The notes beneath the pieces were generated by a model. The model made no database searches and was not told the origin of the DNA. It was given only the letters and a program-made list of their open reading frames with translations. A stretch of DNA of 64,000 nt from Thermosipho melanesiensis BI429 (GTDB lineage Bacteria > Thermotogota > Thermotogae > Thermotogales > Fervidobacteriaceae): NCBI RefSeq assembly GCF_000016905.1, contig NC_009616.1, forward strand, positions 1,054,001 through 1,118,000, in the 5' to 3' direction. Below, one piece after another: positions 19,582 to 28,085 of the stretch (position 1 is its first letter; every line of letters starts with the position of its first letter). The position numbers and the translations under genes were made by a program.

Positions 19582-20556
19582 ATGGACGTAAAAAAACTTT
19601 TAGATGATGCAACGGGTGAAATTTCTTCGGCAAATGATATAGCAATTTTAAATCAAATAAGGGTGAAATACTTAGGGAAAAAAGGTGTAATTACTTTAAT
19701 GATGAAAAAATTAAAAGAATTACCGAAAGAAGAAAGACCAAAATTTGGAGCAGTTGTTAATGAAGTAAGAAATAAACTCGAAGAATTATTGTCGGAAAAA
19801 CTAGAAGAGTTAAAACAAAAAGAAAAGGTTGAAAGATATGAAAAAATTAGAGTGGATGTTTCGCTACCTGGTGCAAAAAGAGACAAAGGACATTTACATA
19901 TATTAACCAAAATTCAAAGAGAACTTGAAGATATATTCATATCTATGGGTTTTGAAGTTGTTGAAGGTCCAGAAGTGGAGGATACTTGGCATAATTTTGA
20001 TGCACTAAATACCCCAGAATGGCATCCTGCAAGGGATACGCAGGATTCTTTTTACTTTGATGAAAATACGTTACTTAGAACGCATACTTCTCCTATCCAG
20101 ATTAGGACAATGCTTGAAAAAAAGCCACCACTTGCTATAATATCACCGGGTAGGGTTTTTAGAAGGGATTATGACTCTACACACCTTCCCATGTTTACCC
20201 AAATGGAAGGGTTATACGTTGATAAGGATGTAACTGTGAGACATTTAAAATACACATTGGAAGAGATGGCAAGAAAGATATTTGGAGAATCAGCCAAGGT
20301 AAGGTTAAAACCAAGTTATTTCCCATTTACAGAGCCTAGTTATGAGGTAGATGTATGGTTTAACGGAAGTTGGCTTGAAATTTTGGGAGCCGGGATGGTG
20401 GATCCAAATGTTTTCAAAAATGTAGGTTATGATCCAGAGGAGTGGTCTGGTTTCGCCTTTGGATTGGGATTGGAAAGAATTGCAATGGTAAAATATGGAA
20501 TAAGGGATATAAGGGATTTTGTTAGAAATGATGTGAGGTTTTTGGAGAATTACTAA
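19582..20556 (+). CDS. pheS: phenylalanyl-tRNA synthetase alpha subunit
   Basis: A 324-residue class II synthetase subunit. An N-terminal coiled coil binds tRNA. Class II motif 1 is in [19 protein letters not shown], motif 2 is in [14 protein letters not shown], and motif 3 is in [31 protein letters not shown] is the family hallmark. The start is ATG 19582 after TTGGAGGTG. The beta subunit gene pheT, usually next to pheS, is not here; truB follows one base later, so pheT must be elsewhere. Confidence 0.96.
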   Translation: MDVKKLLDDATGEISSANDIAILNQIRVKYLGKKGVITLMMKKLKELPKEERPKFGAVVNEVRNKLEELLSEKLEELKQKEKVERYEKIRVDVSLPGAKRDKGHLHILTKIQRELEDIFISMGFEVVEGPEVEDTWHNFDALNTPEWHPARDTQDSFYFDENTLLRTHTSPIQIRTMLEKKPPLAIISPGRVFRRDYDSTHLPMFTQMEGLYVDKDVTVRHLKYTLEEMARKIFGESAKVRLKPSYFPFTEPSYEVDVWFNGSWLEILGAGMVDPNVFKNVGYDPEEWSGFAFGLGLERIAMVKYGIRDIRDFVRNDVRFLENY

Positions 20557-20557
20557 T

Positions 20558-21472
20558 ATGATGGGATTTTTGAATTTGTATAAGCCAAAGGGTGTAACAT
20601 CTCACGATGTGGTTGATGAAGTAAGAAGAAAACTAAATATAAGAAGAGTTGGGCATGCTGGAACACTTGACCCCTTTGCAGAAGGGGTTTTGGTTGTAGG
20701 TGTTGGAAGTACTACAAGACTTTTAGAATATTTACAAGTTGAAAGAAAAAGATACTATGTGAAAGCTTTGTTGGGGGTTATTACTGAAACATTTGATATT
20801 ACTGGAGAAATAGTTGAAGAAAGGGAATGTAATATCCCAGATGAAAGGATTATTGATGTCGTAAAGTCTTTTGTGGGAAAGTACAAACAAGTTCCCCCTG
20901 CTTACTCTGCAAAAAAATACAAAGGAGAAAGACTTTACAAGCTGGCAAGAGAGGGAAAGATTATTTCACTTCCACCAGTTGATGTTGAGATTTATGGTAT
21001 AGATAAAATAATTGTAAAAAAGCCACATTTTTCGTTTGAAGTAGAAGTGTCTAAGGGTACGTATATTAGAAGTTTGTGTATGGATATAGGATATAAGCTT
21101 GGGTGTGGTGCAACGGCAAAAGAATTAAAGCGATTGTCTGTTGGTACATTCGATATACGCGATGCTATAAATCCATTTGAAGTGGGAAGGGAAAAATTGC
21201 TTGAAAGTTTAATAGATGTTCAAAAGGTTTTACCATTACCAAAGGTTGAGATATATAAAGATTTTGTTGAGAATATATATAACGGGAATCAACCTACCCT
21301 TGATTTTGTAAAGGAAATGGTGGATTCTTTTTCAAAAGATGATGATGTAATGCTGATTTGCAATGGTCAATTGGTTGCCATTGCAAAGGCGGAAAGAAAT
21401 TCTAAATTTTTAGAAAAGAATTTACCAAGAGGGCGGATTTTTAAATTAAAAAAAGTATTTAAAGAAATATGA
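20558..21472 (+). CDS. truB: tRNA pseudouridine(55) synthase
   Basis: A 304-residue enzyme that makes pseudouridine 55 in the tRNA T loop. The catalytic Asp is D38 in VGHAGTLDPFAEGVLVV. The N-terminal motif GFLNLYKPKGVTSHDVV and the later YSAKKYKGERLYKLAREG and GTYIRSLCMDIG motifs are all present, followed by a C-terminal PUA-like part. It begins one base after pheS. Its stop codon overlaps an ATG (ATGA) that opens a 15-codon frame leading into the next gene. Confidence 0.96.
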   Translation: MMGFLNLYKPKGVTSHDVVDEVRRKLNIRRVGHAGTLDPFAEGVLVVGVGSTTRLLEYLQVERKRYYVKALLGVITETFDITGEIVEERECNIPDERIIDVVKSFVGKYKQVPPAYSAKKYKGERLYKLAREGKIISLPPVDVEIYGIDKIIVKKPHFSFEVEVSKGTYIRSLCMDIGYKLGCGATAKELKRLSVGTFDIRDAINPFEVGREKLLESLIDVQKVLPLPKVEIYKDFVENIYNGNQPTLDFVKEMVDSFSKDDDVMLICNGQLVAIAKAERNSKFLEKNLPRGRIFKLKKVFKEI

Positions 21473-21516
21473 AAGGAGGTGTGCCCGTTACCAAAAAGGT
21501 AGCGGGAAAGACTTGA
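21469..21516 (+). other. SD, hairpin and 15-codon frame ahead of the YchF-like gene
   Basis: An AAAGGAGGTG Shine-Dalgarno (about 21473 to 21481) is separated from the TTG start at 21513 by a 9-bp hairpin (CCCGTTACC, loop AAAAA, GGTAGCGGG; 21484 to 21506). Folding brings the SD to about 8 bases from the TTG. The same stretch is an open frame from ATG 21469 (overlapping the truB stop) to TGA 21516 (overlapping the TTG start), encoding MKGGVPVTKKVAGKT. Either arrangement would couple translation to truB. Confidence 0.5.
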
Positions 21517-22580
21517 AGATAGGAATAATAGGGTTACCACAATCTGGAAAAACAACAATTTTTTCTTTGTTAACTGGTATTGAAGTAGATCCATACGCTC
21601 CCATACACCAAAAGGGAGTTGCAAAAGTTCACGATAAAAGGGTTGATGTGCTTTCAAAGATGTACAACCCCAAAAAGACGACGTATGCAACCTTGGAGTT
21701 TTACGATACACCTTCACTAGATCCTTCAGATAAAAAGTCTAGAACACAAGTTTTTAATATGGTGCAAAATGCCGATGCACTACTTTTAGTTTTAAGGGCG
21801 TTTGAAAATGAAAGTGTGGTGTTTCCTGAAAATGCTGAAAATGCTTTTAAACAATTAAGAAGTGCTTTGGATGAATTTATTTTTAGGGATTTGGAAGTTG
21901 TTTCTAACAGAATAGATAGGCTTGAAAATGCAAAGAGAAAATTGGATAACAGAGAAGAGATGGAGTTAAAGCTTTTAAGGGGATTGAGAGAAGTTCTTGA
22001 AAATGAGGAGTTTTTATCAAAATATGATTTAACTGAAGATCAGAAAAAGCTGATTTCAAGTTATTCCCTTGTTACTTTAAAGCCATTAATAGTTGCGGTA
22101 AATTTGGATGAAAAGCAGTTTACAAACAAAAGTTATCCAGAAAAAGAAAAGGTTTTGTCTCAAGTTAAGGCCTACAATTTCGCGTATATAGAGCTTTGCG
22201 GTTTAATGGAAAAGGAAATTCAAGAACTTGCCGAGGAAGAAAGAGAGGAGTTTTTGAAAGATTTAGGTGTTGAGGAAAGCGGTATAGAAAGACTTTCTAG
22301 AGTAGTTTATAATCAACTTGGATTAATTTCATTCTTTACCGTTGGCCCAGATGAGGTACGTGCTTGGACTTTGAAAAAAGGTAGTACTGCAGTAGAAGCA
22401 GCTGGTGTAATCCATTCAGATCTTGCTAGGGGATTTATAAAGGCTGAGGTAATAAAGTATGAAGATTTAATAAATTTGGGAAGTGAAAAGGAAGTAAAGG
22501 AAAAAGGTTTGATGAAGTTGGTGGGGAAGGACCATATTATTGAAGATGGTGATATAATTACCATAAGATTTAACGTTTAG
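21513..22580 (+). CDS. ychF: YchF/Obg-like GTP-binding protein
   Basis: A 355-residue TRAFAC NTPase. The P-loop is GLPQSGKTTIF at residues 7 to 17. The G4-position motif reads AVNLDE rather than NKxD, which fits the ATP preference of the YchF branch. A coiled-coil insertion lies around residues 120 to 170, and a TGS-like C-terminal domain carries AWTLKKGSTAVEAAGVIHSD and IIEDGDIITIRFNV. The switch regions are divergent (EFYDTPSLDPSDKKS instead of the usual DIAGLVKGA), so this is a distinctive member. Proteins of this family associate with ribosomes. The start is TTG 21513; see the hairpin entry. Confidence 0.85.
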   Translation: MKIGIIGLPQSGKTTIFSLLTGIEVDPYAPIHQKGVAKVHDKRVDVLSKMYNPKKTTYATLEFYDTPSLDPSDKKSRTQVFNMVQNADALLLVLRAFENESVVFPENAENAFKQLRSALDEFIFRDLEVVSNRIDRLENAKRKLDNREEMELKLLRGLREVLENEEFLSKYDLTEDQKKLISSYSLVTLKPLIVAVNLDEKQFTNKSYPEKEKVLSQVKAYNFAYIELCGLMEKEIQELAEEEREEFLKDLGVEESGIERLSRVVYNQLGLISFFTVGPDEVRAWTLKKGSTAVEAAGVIHSDLARGFIKAEVIKYEDLINLGSEKEVKEKGLMKLVGKDHIIEDGDIITIRFNV

Positions 22581-22591
22581 GGGTGAAATAT

Positions 22592-22828
22592 ATGAGAGAA
22601 GTTGTAAAGATATCAAATAACTTGTTCATACCCAGAAATAGGATAATTGCAATATTGCCTGTATCATCTACAGTTGCAAGAAAATTACGTGGTATGAACA
22701 AAGTTGGTGGGAAAATTGTGAATATGACATTTGGTGGTGAATCAAAGACTATATTGATAATGGATAGTGGCCATGTTTTTGTGCTTTCTAAAACGTTAGA
22801 AGAGGTTGATGAGGCTTTGTGGAGTTAA
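22592..22828 (+). CDS. RemA-like DUF370 regulatory protein
   Basis: A 78-residue protein of the DUF370/RemA family (extracellular matrix regulator in Bacillus), with FIPRNRIIAILPVSSTVARKL, GGKIVNMTFGGESKTILIM and DSGHVFVLSKTLEEV. In Bacillus RemA binds DNA and activates biofilm and osmoprotection genes; the role in this lineage is unknown. The start is ATG 22592, since the upstream GTG 22583 lies in the GGGGTG ribosome-binding site. The last 10 bases overlap the radical SAM gene. Confidence 0.85.
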   Translation: MREVVKISNNLFIPRNRIIAILPVSSTVARKLRGMNKVGGKIVNMTFGGESKTILIMDSGHVFVLSKTLEEVDEALWS

Positions 22829-24015
22829 TAAAGAGGATTTTATTCAGATATACTCAAACTAATAGGTACAGTATTACTGCACTTGTTGCATCTATTTATG
22901 CATATAGAAAAGACATAGAAATGTATGAAATAAGGAGATTTGATAATATTTTTGGTTTTTCGAAAAAGGGGACGGTAGTCCTCTATTCTTTCATGAGTTT
23001 TGATCTAGCAAATGTAACCGAGGAATTAAAAGTTTTAAAGGAGAAAGGGTACCTTACTATTGCTGGTGGGCCTCACGCAACGGCAAATCCAAATCAACTT
23101 TTAAAATTGGGATTTGATTATGTTTTTACAGGAGATGGTGAGAGAAATATAAGGGATTTTTTAGATGGGAAAATTCCCGAAAGTAGAATTTTTGATGGGG
23201 TAACAAAAAGGGTGGATCTTTCAAAATTCCCGCCTTTTTGTCCTGAAAAAAATTTGTTTATGCCTATAGAGATAACAAGGGGTTGCCCTTTTTCTTGTGG
23301 ATATTGTCAAACTCCAAGACTTGCGGGGAAATTAATTAGACATCGTCCCGTTGAGCAGATAGTTGAATATACAAAAATAGGTGTACAAAAAGGTAGAAAG
23401 ATTGCTAGGTTTATTTCTCCCAATTCGTTTGGCTATGGTAGTAAGAATGGAGTTATACCTAATGTGGAGGTTGTGGAGAATCTTTTGTATTCTTTGAAAG
23501 GGGTTGGTGTTGAGGAGATATATTTTGGCACCTTTCCATCTGATGTAAGACCCGAGAGCGTAAATCGAGAGATTTTAAGGGTTATTAAAAAGTATGTGAA
23601 TAACAGATATATTGTTATCGGAGCACAAAGTGGAAGCGAGAGAGTTTTAAAGAAAATCAATAGAGGGCATAATCTTGAGGAAATTGAGAGGGCTCTTTCT
23701 CTATTAGTTGAGTTTGGGTTTATTCCACGTGTGGATTTTATCTTTGGTTTTCCTTTTGAAACCGATGAAGATATAGAAAATACATTTGAATTTATTAAGA
23801 AAATTGTGAACAAGTACAAGGCAAAAGTACATGCACATACCTTTATGCCACTTCCAGGTACACCACTTGCCAATGTTGGACCAGGAAAATTAACCAAAAA
23901 GCATTATAAATTTCTGGGCTTACTTACAGCACAAGGATATTTAGATGGTTATTGGTTAAAACAAGAACAACTTGCAAGGAGGGTTGCAAGTGTTAATAGC
24001 GGCAGCCCAATTTGA
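22819..24015 (+). CDS. B12-binding-type radical SAM protein
   Basis: A 398-residue protein. The N-terminal 130 residues resemble a cobalamin-binding Rossmann domain (VVLYSFMSFDLANV, GYLTIAGGPHATANP, FDYVFTGDGE) but lack an obvious DxHxxG His. The radical SAM cluster motif is RGCPFSCGYCQTPR (CxxxCxxC) at about residues 156 to 163. A TIM-barrel follows with the IVIGAQSGSERVLKKINRGH and PRVDFIFGFPFETDEDI motifs. It matches the MJ_1487-type group of uncharacterised methylthiotransferase-like enzymes. The substrate is unknown. It starts at GTG 22819 inside the remA-like gene. Confidence 0.85.
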   Translation: MELIKRILFRYTQTNRYSITALVASIYAYRKDIEMYEIRRFDNIFGFSKKGTVVLYSFMSFDLANVTEELKVLKEKGYLTIAGGPHATANPNQLLKLGFDYVFTGDGERNIRDFLDGKIPESRIFDGVTKRVDLSKFPPFCPEKNLFMPIEITRGCPFSCGYCQTPRLAGKLIRHRPVEQIVEYTKIGVQKGRKIARFISPNSFGYGSKNGVIPNVEVVENLLYSLKGVGVEEIYFGTFPSDVRPESVNREILRVIKKYVNNRYIVIGAQSGSERVLKKINRGHNLEEIERALSLLVEFGFIPRVDFIFGFPFETDEDIENTFEFIKKIVNKYKAKVHAHTFMPLPGTPLANVGPGKLTKKHYKFLGLLTAQGYLDGYWLKQEQLARRVASVNSGSPI

Positions 24016-24784
24016 ACCAAAACCCGGTGATTTTGAAGGAAATTATGCAAAACATTTAAAGTTTATAGATGAAGCGGCAAGTTTGGAAGCAAGATTGATT
24101 TTATTTCCAGAACTTTCCATTTCTGGATATACGTATGATAGAAAGATTTTACTTTCTTCTATAGATTTTTTTAGACAGAAAAGAAATGAGTTAATTTATC
24201 TTTCTAGAAAGTACAATATGGCAATTGTTGGAGGAATTCCAAGAAAGATTTTATTGGAGATAAGAAACTCTGTTTTTGTTGTGAGAAAGAAAAAGCAGAT
24301 TTTGTTCTACGATAAGACGCATCTTTTTAGAAAGGAAAAGGAAGTTTTTTCACCAGGGGAAAGGTTTTTAGTTTTTAAATTTAACGGTGTAAGGTTTGGA
24401 ATACTCGTGTGTTATGAGATAGGTTTTCCGGAAATTTCCAGGATTTTAACGTTAAATGGTGCACAGGTTTTACTTGCACCATTTGCTTTTGGAAGAGAAA
24501 GAAAACATATTTATGATATTGCAACACGTGCCCGTGCTTTGGAAAATGGTGCCTATTTGGTTACTTCTTCTACTTCTGGAAAAGGACTTATGAATTTTTT
24601 GGGAAGTTCAAGGATAGTAGGGCCAGATGGTAGTGTTTTAGTAAGTGCAAGAAAAAAAGAACAGCTTATTTATTACGATGTAAGTGTTGAAAATCTGGAA
24701 TTCTTTAGATATATAGAGGATGGAATTTCTCACGCTTATTTTTTAAATAGGAAGAACGAGCTTTACAAGGGGTTGGTAAGATGA
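23990..24784 (+). CDS. carbon-nitrogen hydrolase (nitrilase superfamily)
   Basis: A 264-residue amidase-fold protein. The Glu-Lys-Cys triad is visible: Glu in LILFPELSISGYTY, Lys in FYDKTHLFRKE, and Cys in FGILVCYEIGFPE. Members hydrolyse amides, nitriles or carbamoyl groups; the substrate here cannot be told. I start at GTG 23990 because AAGGAGGG lies six bases upstream; the in-frame TTG 23972 is before that site. It overlaps the radical SAM gene by 26 bases and the ZIP gene by four, so all are on one mRNA. Confidence 0.88.
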   Translation: MLIAAAQFEPKPGDFEGNYAKHLKFIDEAASLEARLILFPELSISGYTYDRKILLSSIDFFRQKRNELIYLSRKYNMAIVGGIPRKILLEIRNSVFVVRKKKQILFYDKTHLFRKEKEVFSPGERFLVFKFNGVRFGILVCYEIGFPEISRILTLNGAQVLLAPFAFGRERKHIYDIATRARALENGAYLVTSSTSGKGLMNFLGSSRIVGPDGSVLVSARKKEQLIYYDVSVENLEFFRYIEDGISHAYFLNRKNELYKGLVR

Positions 24785-25521
24785 ATAAGGTGTTGTATGG
24801 TATTGTTTTGAGTACAGCTGCGGGAATGGCAACTTCAATTGGTGCTATTCCTTTTTTGTTTTTTAGGAAGAAGGTTACCGAGAAGTTTATAGACGCACTT
24901 TTGGGAATGGCAGCGGGAATAATGCTAGCAGCAAGTGCCTTTAGTTTAGTTGTACCTTCTATTGAGATAGGTGGACTTTGGAGATTTGGTATTGGGTTTT
25001 TTTTGGGTGCCATTTTGGTTGATTTGATGGATAAATATTCTCCACACGAACATTTTTTAAAAGGTCACGAGGGTATTCAATTTAAAAGATTAAGTAAAAT
25101 TTGGCTTTTTGTTATTGCAATAACGATTCACAACCTTCCAGAGGGAATGGCAGTGGGTGTAAGTTCTTTTTCTAACCAGGCATTGAACGTTGCTTTTGCA
25201 ATAGGTGCACAGAATATTCCCGAAGGTGCAGCGGTTACCGCTGCACTTTTAAATGCGGGATATTCTGTAAGAAAAGCGTTTTTTATATCTTTTTTAACGG
25301 GTGTTGTTGAAATTCTTGGTGGAATATTGGGCGCGGGAATTGTAAGTATTTCTCAAGCATTATTACCATATATGATGGCTTTTGCTGGTGGCGCAATGAT
25401 ATTTGTGATAAGTGATGAGGTTATTCCTGAAACACATCTTAGGGGAAATGAAAGACTTTCTACGTATTTTTTGATTGTTGGTTTTTTTATTATGTCCGCT
25501 CTTGATGTTGTATTAGGATAG
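24781..25521 (+). CDS. ZIP-family metal transporter
   Basis: A 246-residue membrane protein with about eight helices. The metal-binding helices carry TIHNLPEGMAVGV and AQNIPEGAAVTAA, the ZIP hallmarks with His and Glu ligands, and a His-containing loop (SPHEHFLKGHEG) lies before them. It belongs to the GufA/ZupT-like group that imports zinc or other divalent metals. It overlaps the preceding amidase gene by four bases. Confidence 0.93.
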   Translation: MNKVLYGIVLSTAAGMATSIGAIPFLFFRKKVTEKFIDALLGMAAGIMLAASAFSLVVPSIEIGGLWRFGIGFFLGAILVDLMDKYSPHEHFLKGHEGIQFKRLSKIWLFVIAITIHNLPEGMAVGVSSFSNQALNVAFAIGAQNIPEGAAVTAALLNAGYSVRKAFFISFLTGVVEILGGILGAGIVSISQALLPYMMAFAGGAMIFVISDEVIPETHLRGNERLSTYFLIVGFFIMSALDVVLG

Positions 25522-25532
25522 GAGGTGAATAT

Positions 25533-26612
25533 GTGCTAAGGATAGGACTAATAGGATGTGGAAGGATAGGGACGAAAAAACATATGGAAGCGTTGATAGA
25601 GAATGCGGATAAGATGGAGACTGTGGCATTTTGTGATATAAAAAAAGAAAAAGCACAAAAATGTGCAAGAATATTTGAAGAAAGAACTGGAAAGAAAGTT
25701 GAAGTAGAAACAAATTACAAAAAATTACTTATGAGGGAAGATATAGATGCGGTGGCAATAGCAACGGAAAGTGGAAAACATTATGAAATAACAATGGAAG
25801 CATTGACAAATGGTAAACATGTTTTGGTTGAAAAACCCATGGCATTATCGACGAAACATGCAGATGAAATGGTAGAGCTAGCAAAGAGAAAGAATTTAAA
25901 GCTTGGAGTATGTTTTCAAAATAGGTTTAACCCACCGATACAGGAGTTAAGGAAGAAGGTAGAAGAAGGGGCATTTGGGAAGATATACTATGGAGTTGCA
26001 ACGATAAGGTGGAATAGGAATGAGGAGTATTACAAACAAGCAAGTTGGAGGGGGACATGGGAACAAGATGGGGGGGCATTGATGAACCAGTGTACACATA
26101 ATATAGATTTACTTCAATGGATGCTAGGAGGAGAGATAGAAGAGGTATATGGAGTGATAAGGAATTTTAGGCATCCATATATAGAGGCAGAAGATTTTGG
26201 AGGGGCGATAATAAAGTTTAAAGGGGGGAGGGTAGGGATAATAGAAGGGACAACGGATGTATATCCCAGGAACTTACACGAGAAGCTAGGGATATTTGGG
26301 GAGAAAGGGACGGTAGTGATAGGGGGGCTTGCGGTAAATAGGATAGAGGAGTGGAGATTCGAAGGAGAAGAAGGACATCCATTTATGAATTTACCAGATC
26401 CAGATACGGTATATGGAAATGGACATGTGAAGTTGTACAGGGATTTTGTAGAGGCGATAGAGGAAGGGAGGAATTCATACATAACGGGAGAAGAAGGAAA
26501 AAAAGCTGTTGAAATAGTACTAGCGATATACAGATCAGCCATGACGGGAAAACCTGTTAAGTTTCCTTTTGAGTTTTCAACGATTGATATGAAAGGGCTG
26601 AGTTTAAAGTGA
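25533..26612 (+). CDS. Gfo/Idh/MocA-family oxidoreductase
   Basis: A 359-residue NAD(P)-dependent dehydrogenase. The N-terminal Rossmann motif is GLIGCGRIGTKKH, followed by AIATESGKHYE and the catalytic-lysine motif VLVEKPMALS. The C-terminal half has GGALMNQCTHNIDLLQWMLGG, typical of sugar or inositol dehydrogenases. The substrate is unknown. The stretch from about 25,920 to 26,490 uses an unusual purine-rich code (many AGG, GGG, GAG and ATA codons), unlike the 5' end of the same gene. It starts at GTG 25533 after GGAGGTGAATAT. Confidence 0.9.
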   Translation: MLRIGLIGCGRIGTKKHMEALIENADKMETVAFCDIKKEKAQKCARIFEERTGKKVEVETNYKKLLMREDIDAVAIATESGKHYEITMEALTNGKHVLVEKPMALSTKHADEMVELAKRKNLKLGVCFQNRFNPPIQELRKKVEEGAFGKIYYGVATIRWNRNEEYYKQASWRGTWEQDGGALMNQCTHNIDLLQWMLGGEIEEVYGVIRNFRHPYIEAEDFGGAIIKFKGGRVGIIEGTTDVYPRNLHEKLGIFGEKGTVVIGGLAVNRIEEWRFEGEEGHPFMNLPDPDTVYGNGHVKLYRDFVEAIEEGRNSYITGEEGKKAVEIVLAIYRSAMTGKPVKFPFEFSTIDMKGLSLK

Positions 26613-27286
26613 GGTATAAAATGTTATACTTTGATCTTGATAATACAATTTTAAACTTTGATAAGTCAGAAGAATTTGCGTTGAAAAAGGTTTTTGAGTT
26701 TATAAATATCCCATACAAAGAAGATTATTTGAATATTTACAGACCAATAAATGAAAAATGGTGGAGACTTTTTTCCGAGGAAAAGTACAAAAAAGAAGTT
26801 ATAGTGGTTGAGAGGTTTAGAGAGTTTTTTCAAAATGTGGGGATTGTTTGGAATGATTTGGAAAAGATTGCGAGAGTTTATTTAGAGGGGCTTTCAAATT
26901 CTGCGTTTTTTATTGATGGTGCAGAAAAGTTTTTATCAGATATGAAGTCTAAAGGCTTTAGAATGGCGATATTAACAAATGGAGTAGAGTATGTACAACA
27001 AAAAAGATTTAAGGTGGCAAAGTTAGATAGATTTTTTGATTTTATTTTAACTTCTGAAAGGGTGGGAAAACCAAAACCTAATCCAGATATTTTCTTTTAT
27101 GCGAAAAAATTATCAAAAGTACCGTTAAAAGAATCTGTGTATATAGGCGATAACTTTGAAACAGACTTTGAAGGTGCAAGGAATGCAAATCTTGATTTCA
27201 TTCTGTTTGATTTTAGGGATAGATATAAAGATGTGCAGTGTGATAAGGTAAAGGATTATGTGGGTTTATATATGAGATTGTTATAA
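26609..27286 (+). CDS. HAD-superfamily hydrolase (YjjG-like)
   Basis: A 225-residue phosphatase. Motif I is YFDLDNTILNF with the nucleophile Asp, motif II is ILTNGVEYVQQKR, motif III is the Lys in RVGKPKPNP, and motif IV is YIGDNFETDFEGA. A helical cap lies between motifs I and II. YjjG-type enzymes dephosphorylate nucleoside monophosphates and similar small substrates. The GTG start overlaps the stop of the oxidoreductase (GTGA). It is the last gene of the plus-strand block. Confidence 0.88.
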   Translation: MRYKMLYFDLDNTILNFDKSEEFALKKVFEFINIPYKEDYLNIYRPINEKWWRLFSEEKYKKEVIVVERFREFFQNVGIVWNDLEKIARVYLEGLSNSAFFIDGAEKFLSDMKSKGFRMAILTNGVEYVQQKRFKVAKLDRFFDFILTSERVGKPKPNPDIFFYAKKLSKVPLKESVYIGDNFETDFEGARNANLDFILFDFRDRYKDVQCDKVKDYVGLYMRLL

Positions 27287-27331
27287 CTCCTACCTAAAGT
27301 TATACTGACACCTATACAAAGAGATGCCTAA

Positions 27332-27370
27332 AACATCCTCTAAAGTGAATACTTTAGGGGGTGTTTTTTT
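27332..27370 (+). terminator. strong Rho-independent terminator
   Basis: A 15-bp stem (AACATCCTCTAAAGT / ACTTTAGGGGGTGTT, two G-U pairs) with loop GAAT runs into seven or more Ts. It ends the pheS-to-HAD block. Confidence 0.9.
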
Positions 27371-27439
27371 GCAAAGAAATGGCAAAAATTCAAAGATATA
27401 TACTTTAAATACAAGGAGAAAAAATGGAAAAAGAGTAAA

Positions 27440-27870
27440 TCACATATAAAGAGATAGGAGTAAAAGATAAGAGAAAAAAGTCACTACGCAAATTAACATT
27501 AGATGTATACCTAATAAATTAAAAAGAAATTTCAGGATAAAAGGATATTTGAAAAGTTTGGAAGTAATATAACAAAAATAATTAATATATTCCATACAGA
27601 TAGAGAAATACACACATGTATTGATAGCAAAGATGTTAGAAGAAAATAAACCAAGGCATGTCAAGGAAAGAGGTACTCCGAAACAATGGACCAGTAAAAA
27701 GTTTTTTCAAGTATTCTAAAGAAGAATACAAAAATCTAATAGAAGAATACATATGATTCTGCAAAAAAGCAAGATACCAACAAAATTAAAAGCATGGCTT
27801 CGGTGAAATACCGCAACCATGCTAAGTGTATGGTTATTTTTTATCCTAATTTCTGAGTAAGTCCAACACA
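27440..27870 (+). pseudogene. decayed IS3-family transposase (OrfB) remnant
   Basis: No intact frame, but pieces of an IS3-type DDE transposase appear in order across shifting frames. They are TTQINIRCIPNKL (compare TTDITYIPTK) near 27,485, FHTDREIHT near 27,590, MLEENK with a broken MSRKGTP-like segment near 27,635 to 27,680, SFFKYSKEEYKNLIEEYI near 27,700, and LKSMASVKYRNHA near 27,790 to 27,825. At least three frameshifts and stops are present. TCCAACA near 27,863 may be the worn right end. No orfA or left end was found. Confidence 0.65.
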
Positions 27871-28085
27871 TCCTAGCGTGAAATAAGAGGCAATTTAATT
27901 ACTAAGCATATGCATGTATATGAGAGTAAACATGGTAAAGGAATACGAATGATTTTACAACAATAAATATCCACACAGTGTGTTAAGTTATAAAAGTTTT
28001 CAGGGGGTGAGTAAATATATAAGTTGTACAAAAATTTTTTAATTTCTATCCAATTTTTCAAGGTGCATTGGAAAGAAAAAATGAT

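Noticed and set aside
27440-27664. 74-codon minus-strand frame
   Set aside because: It is the complement of the IS3-type transposase relic.
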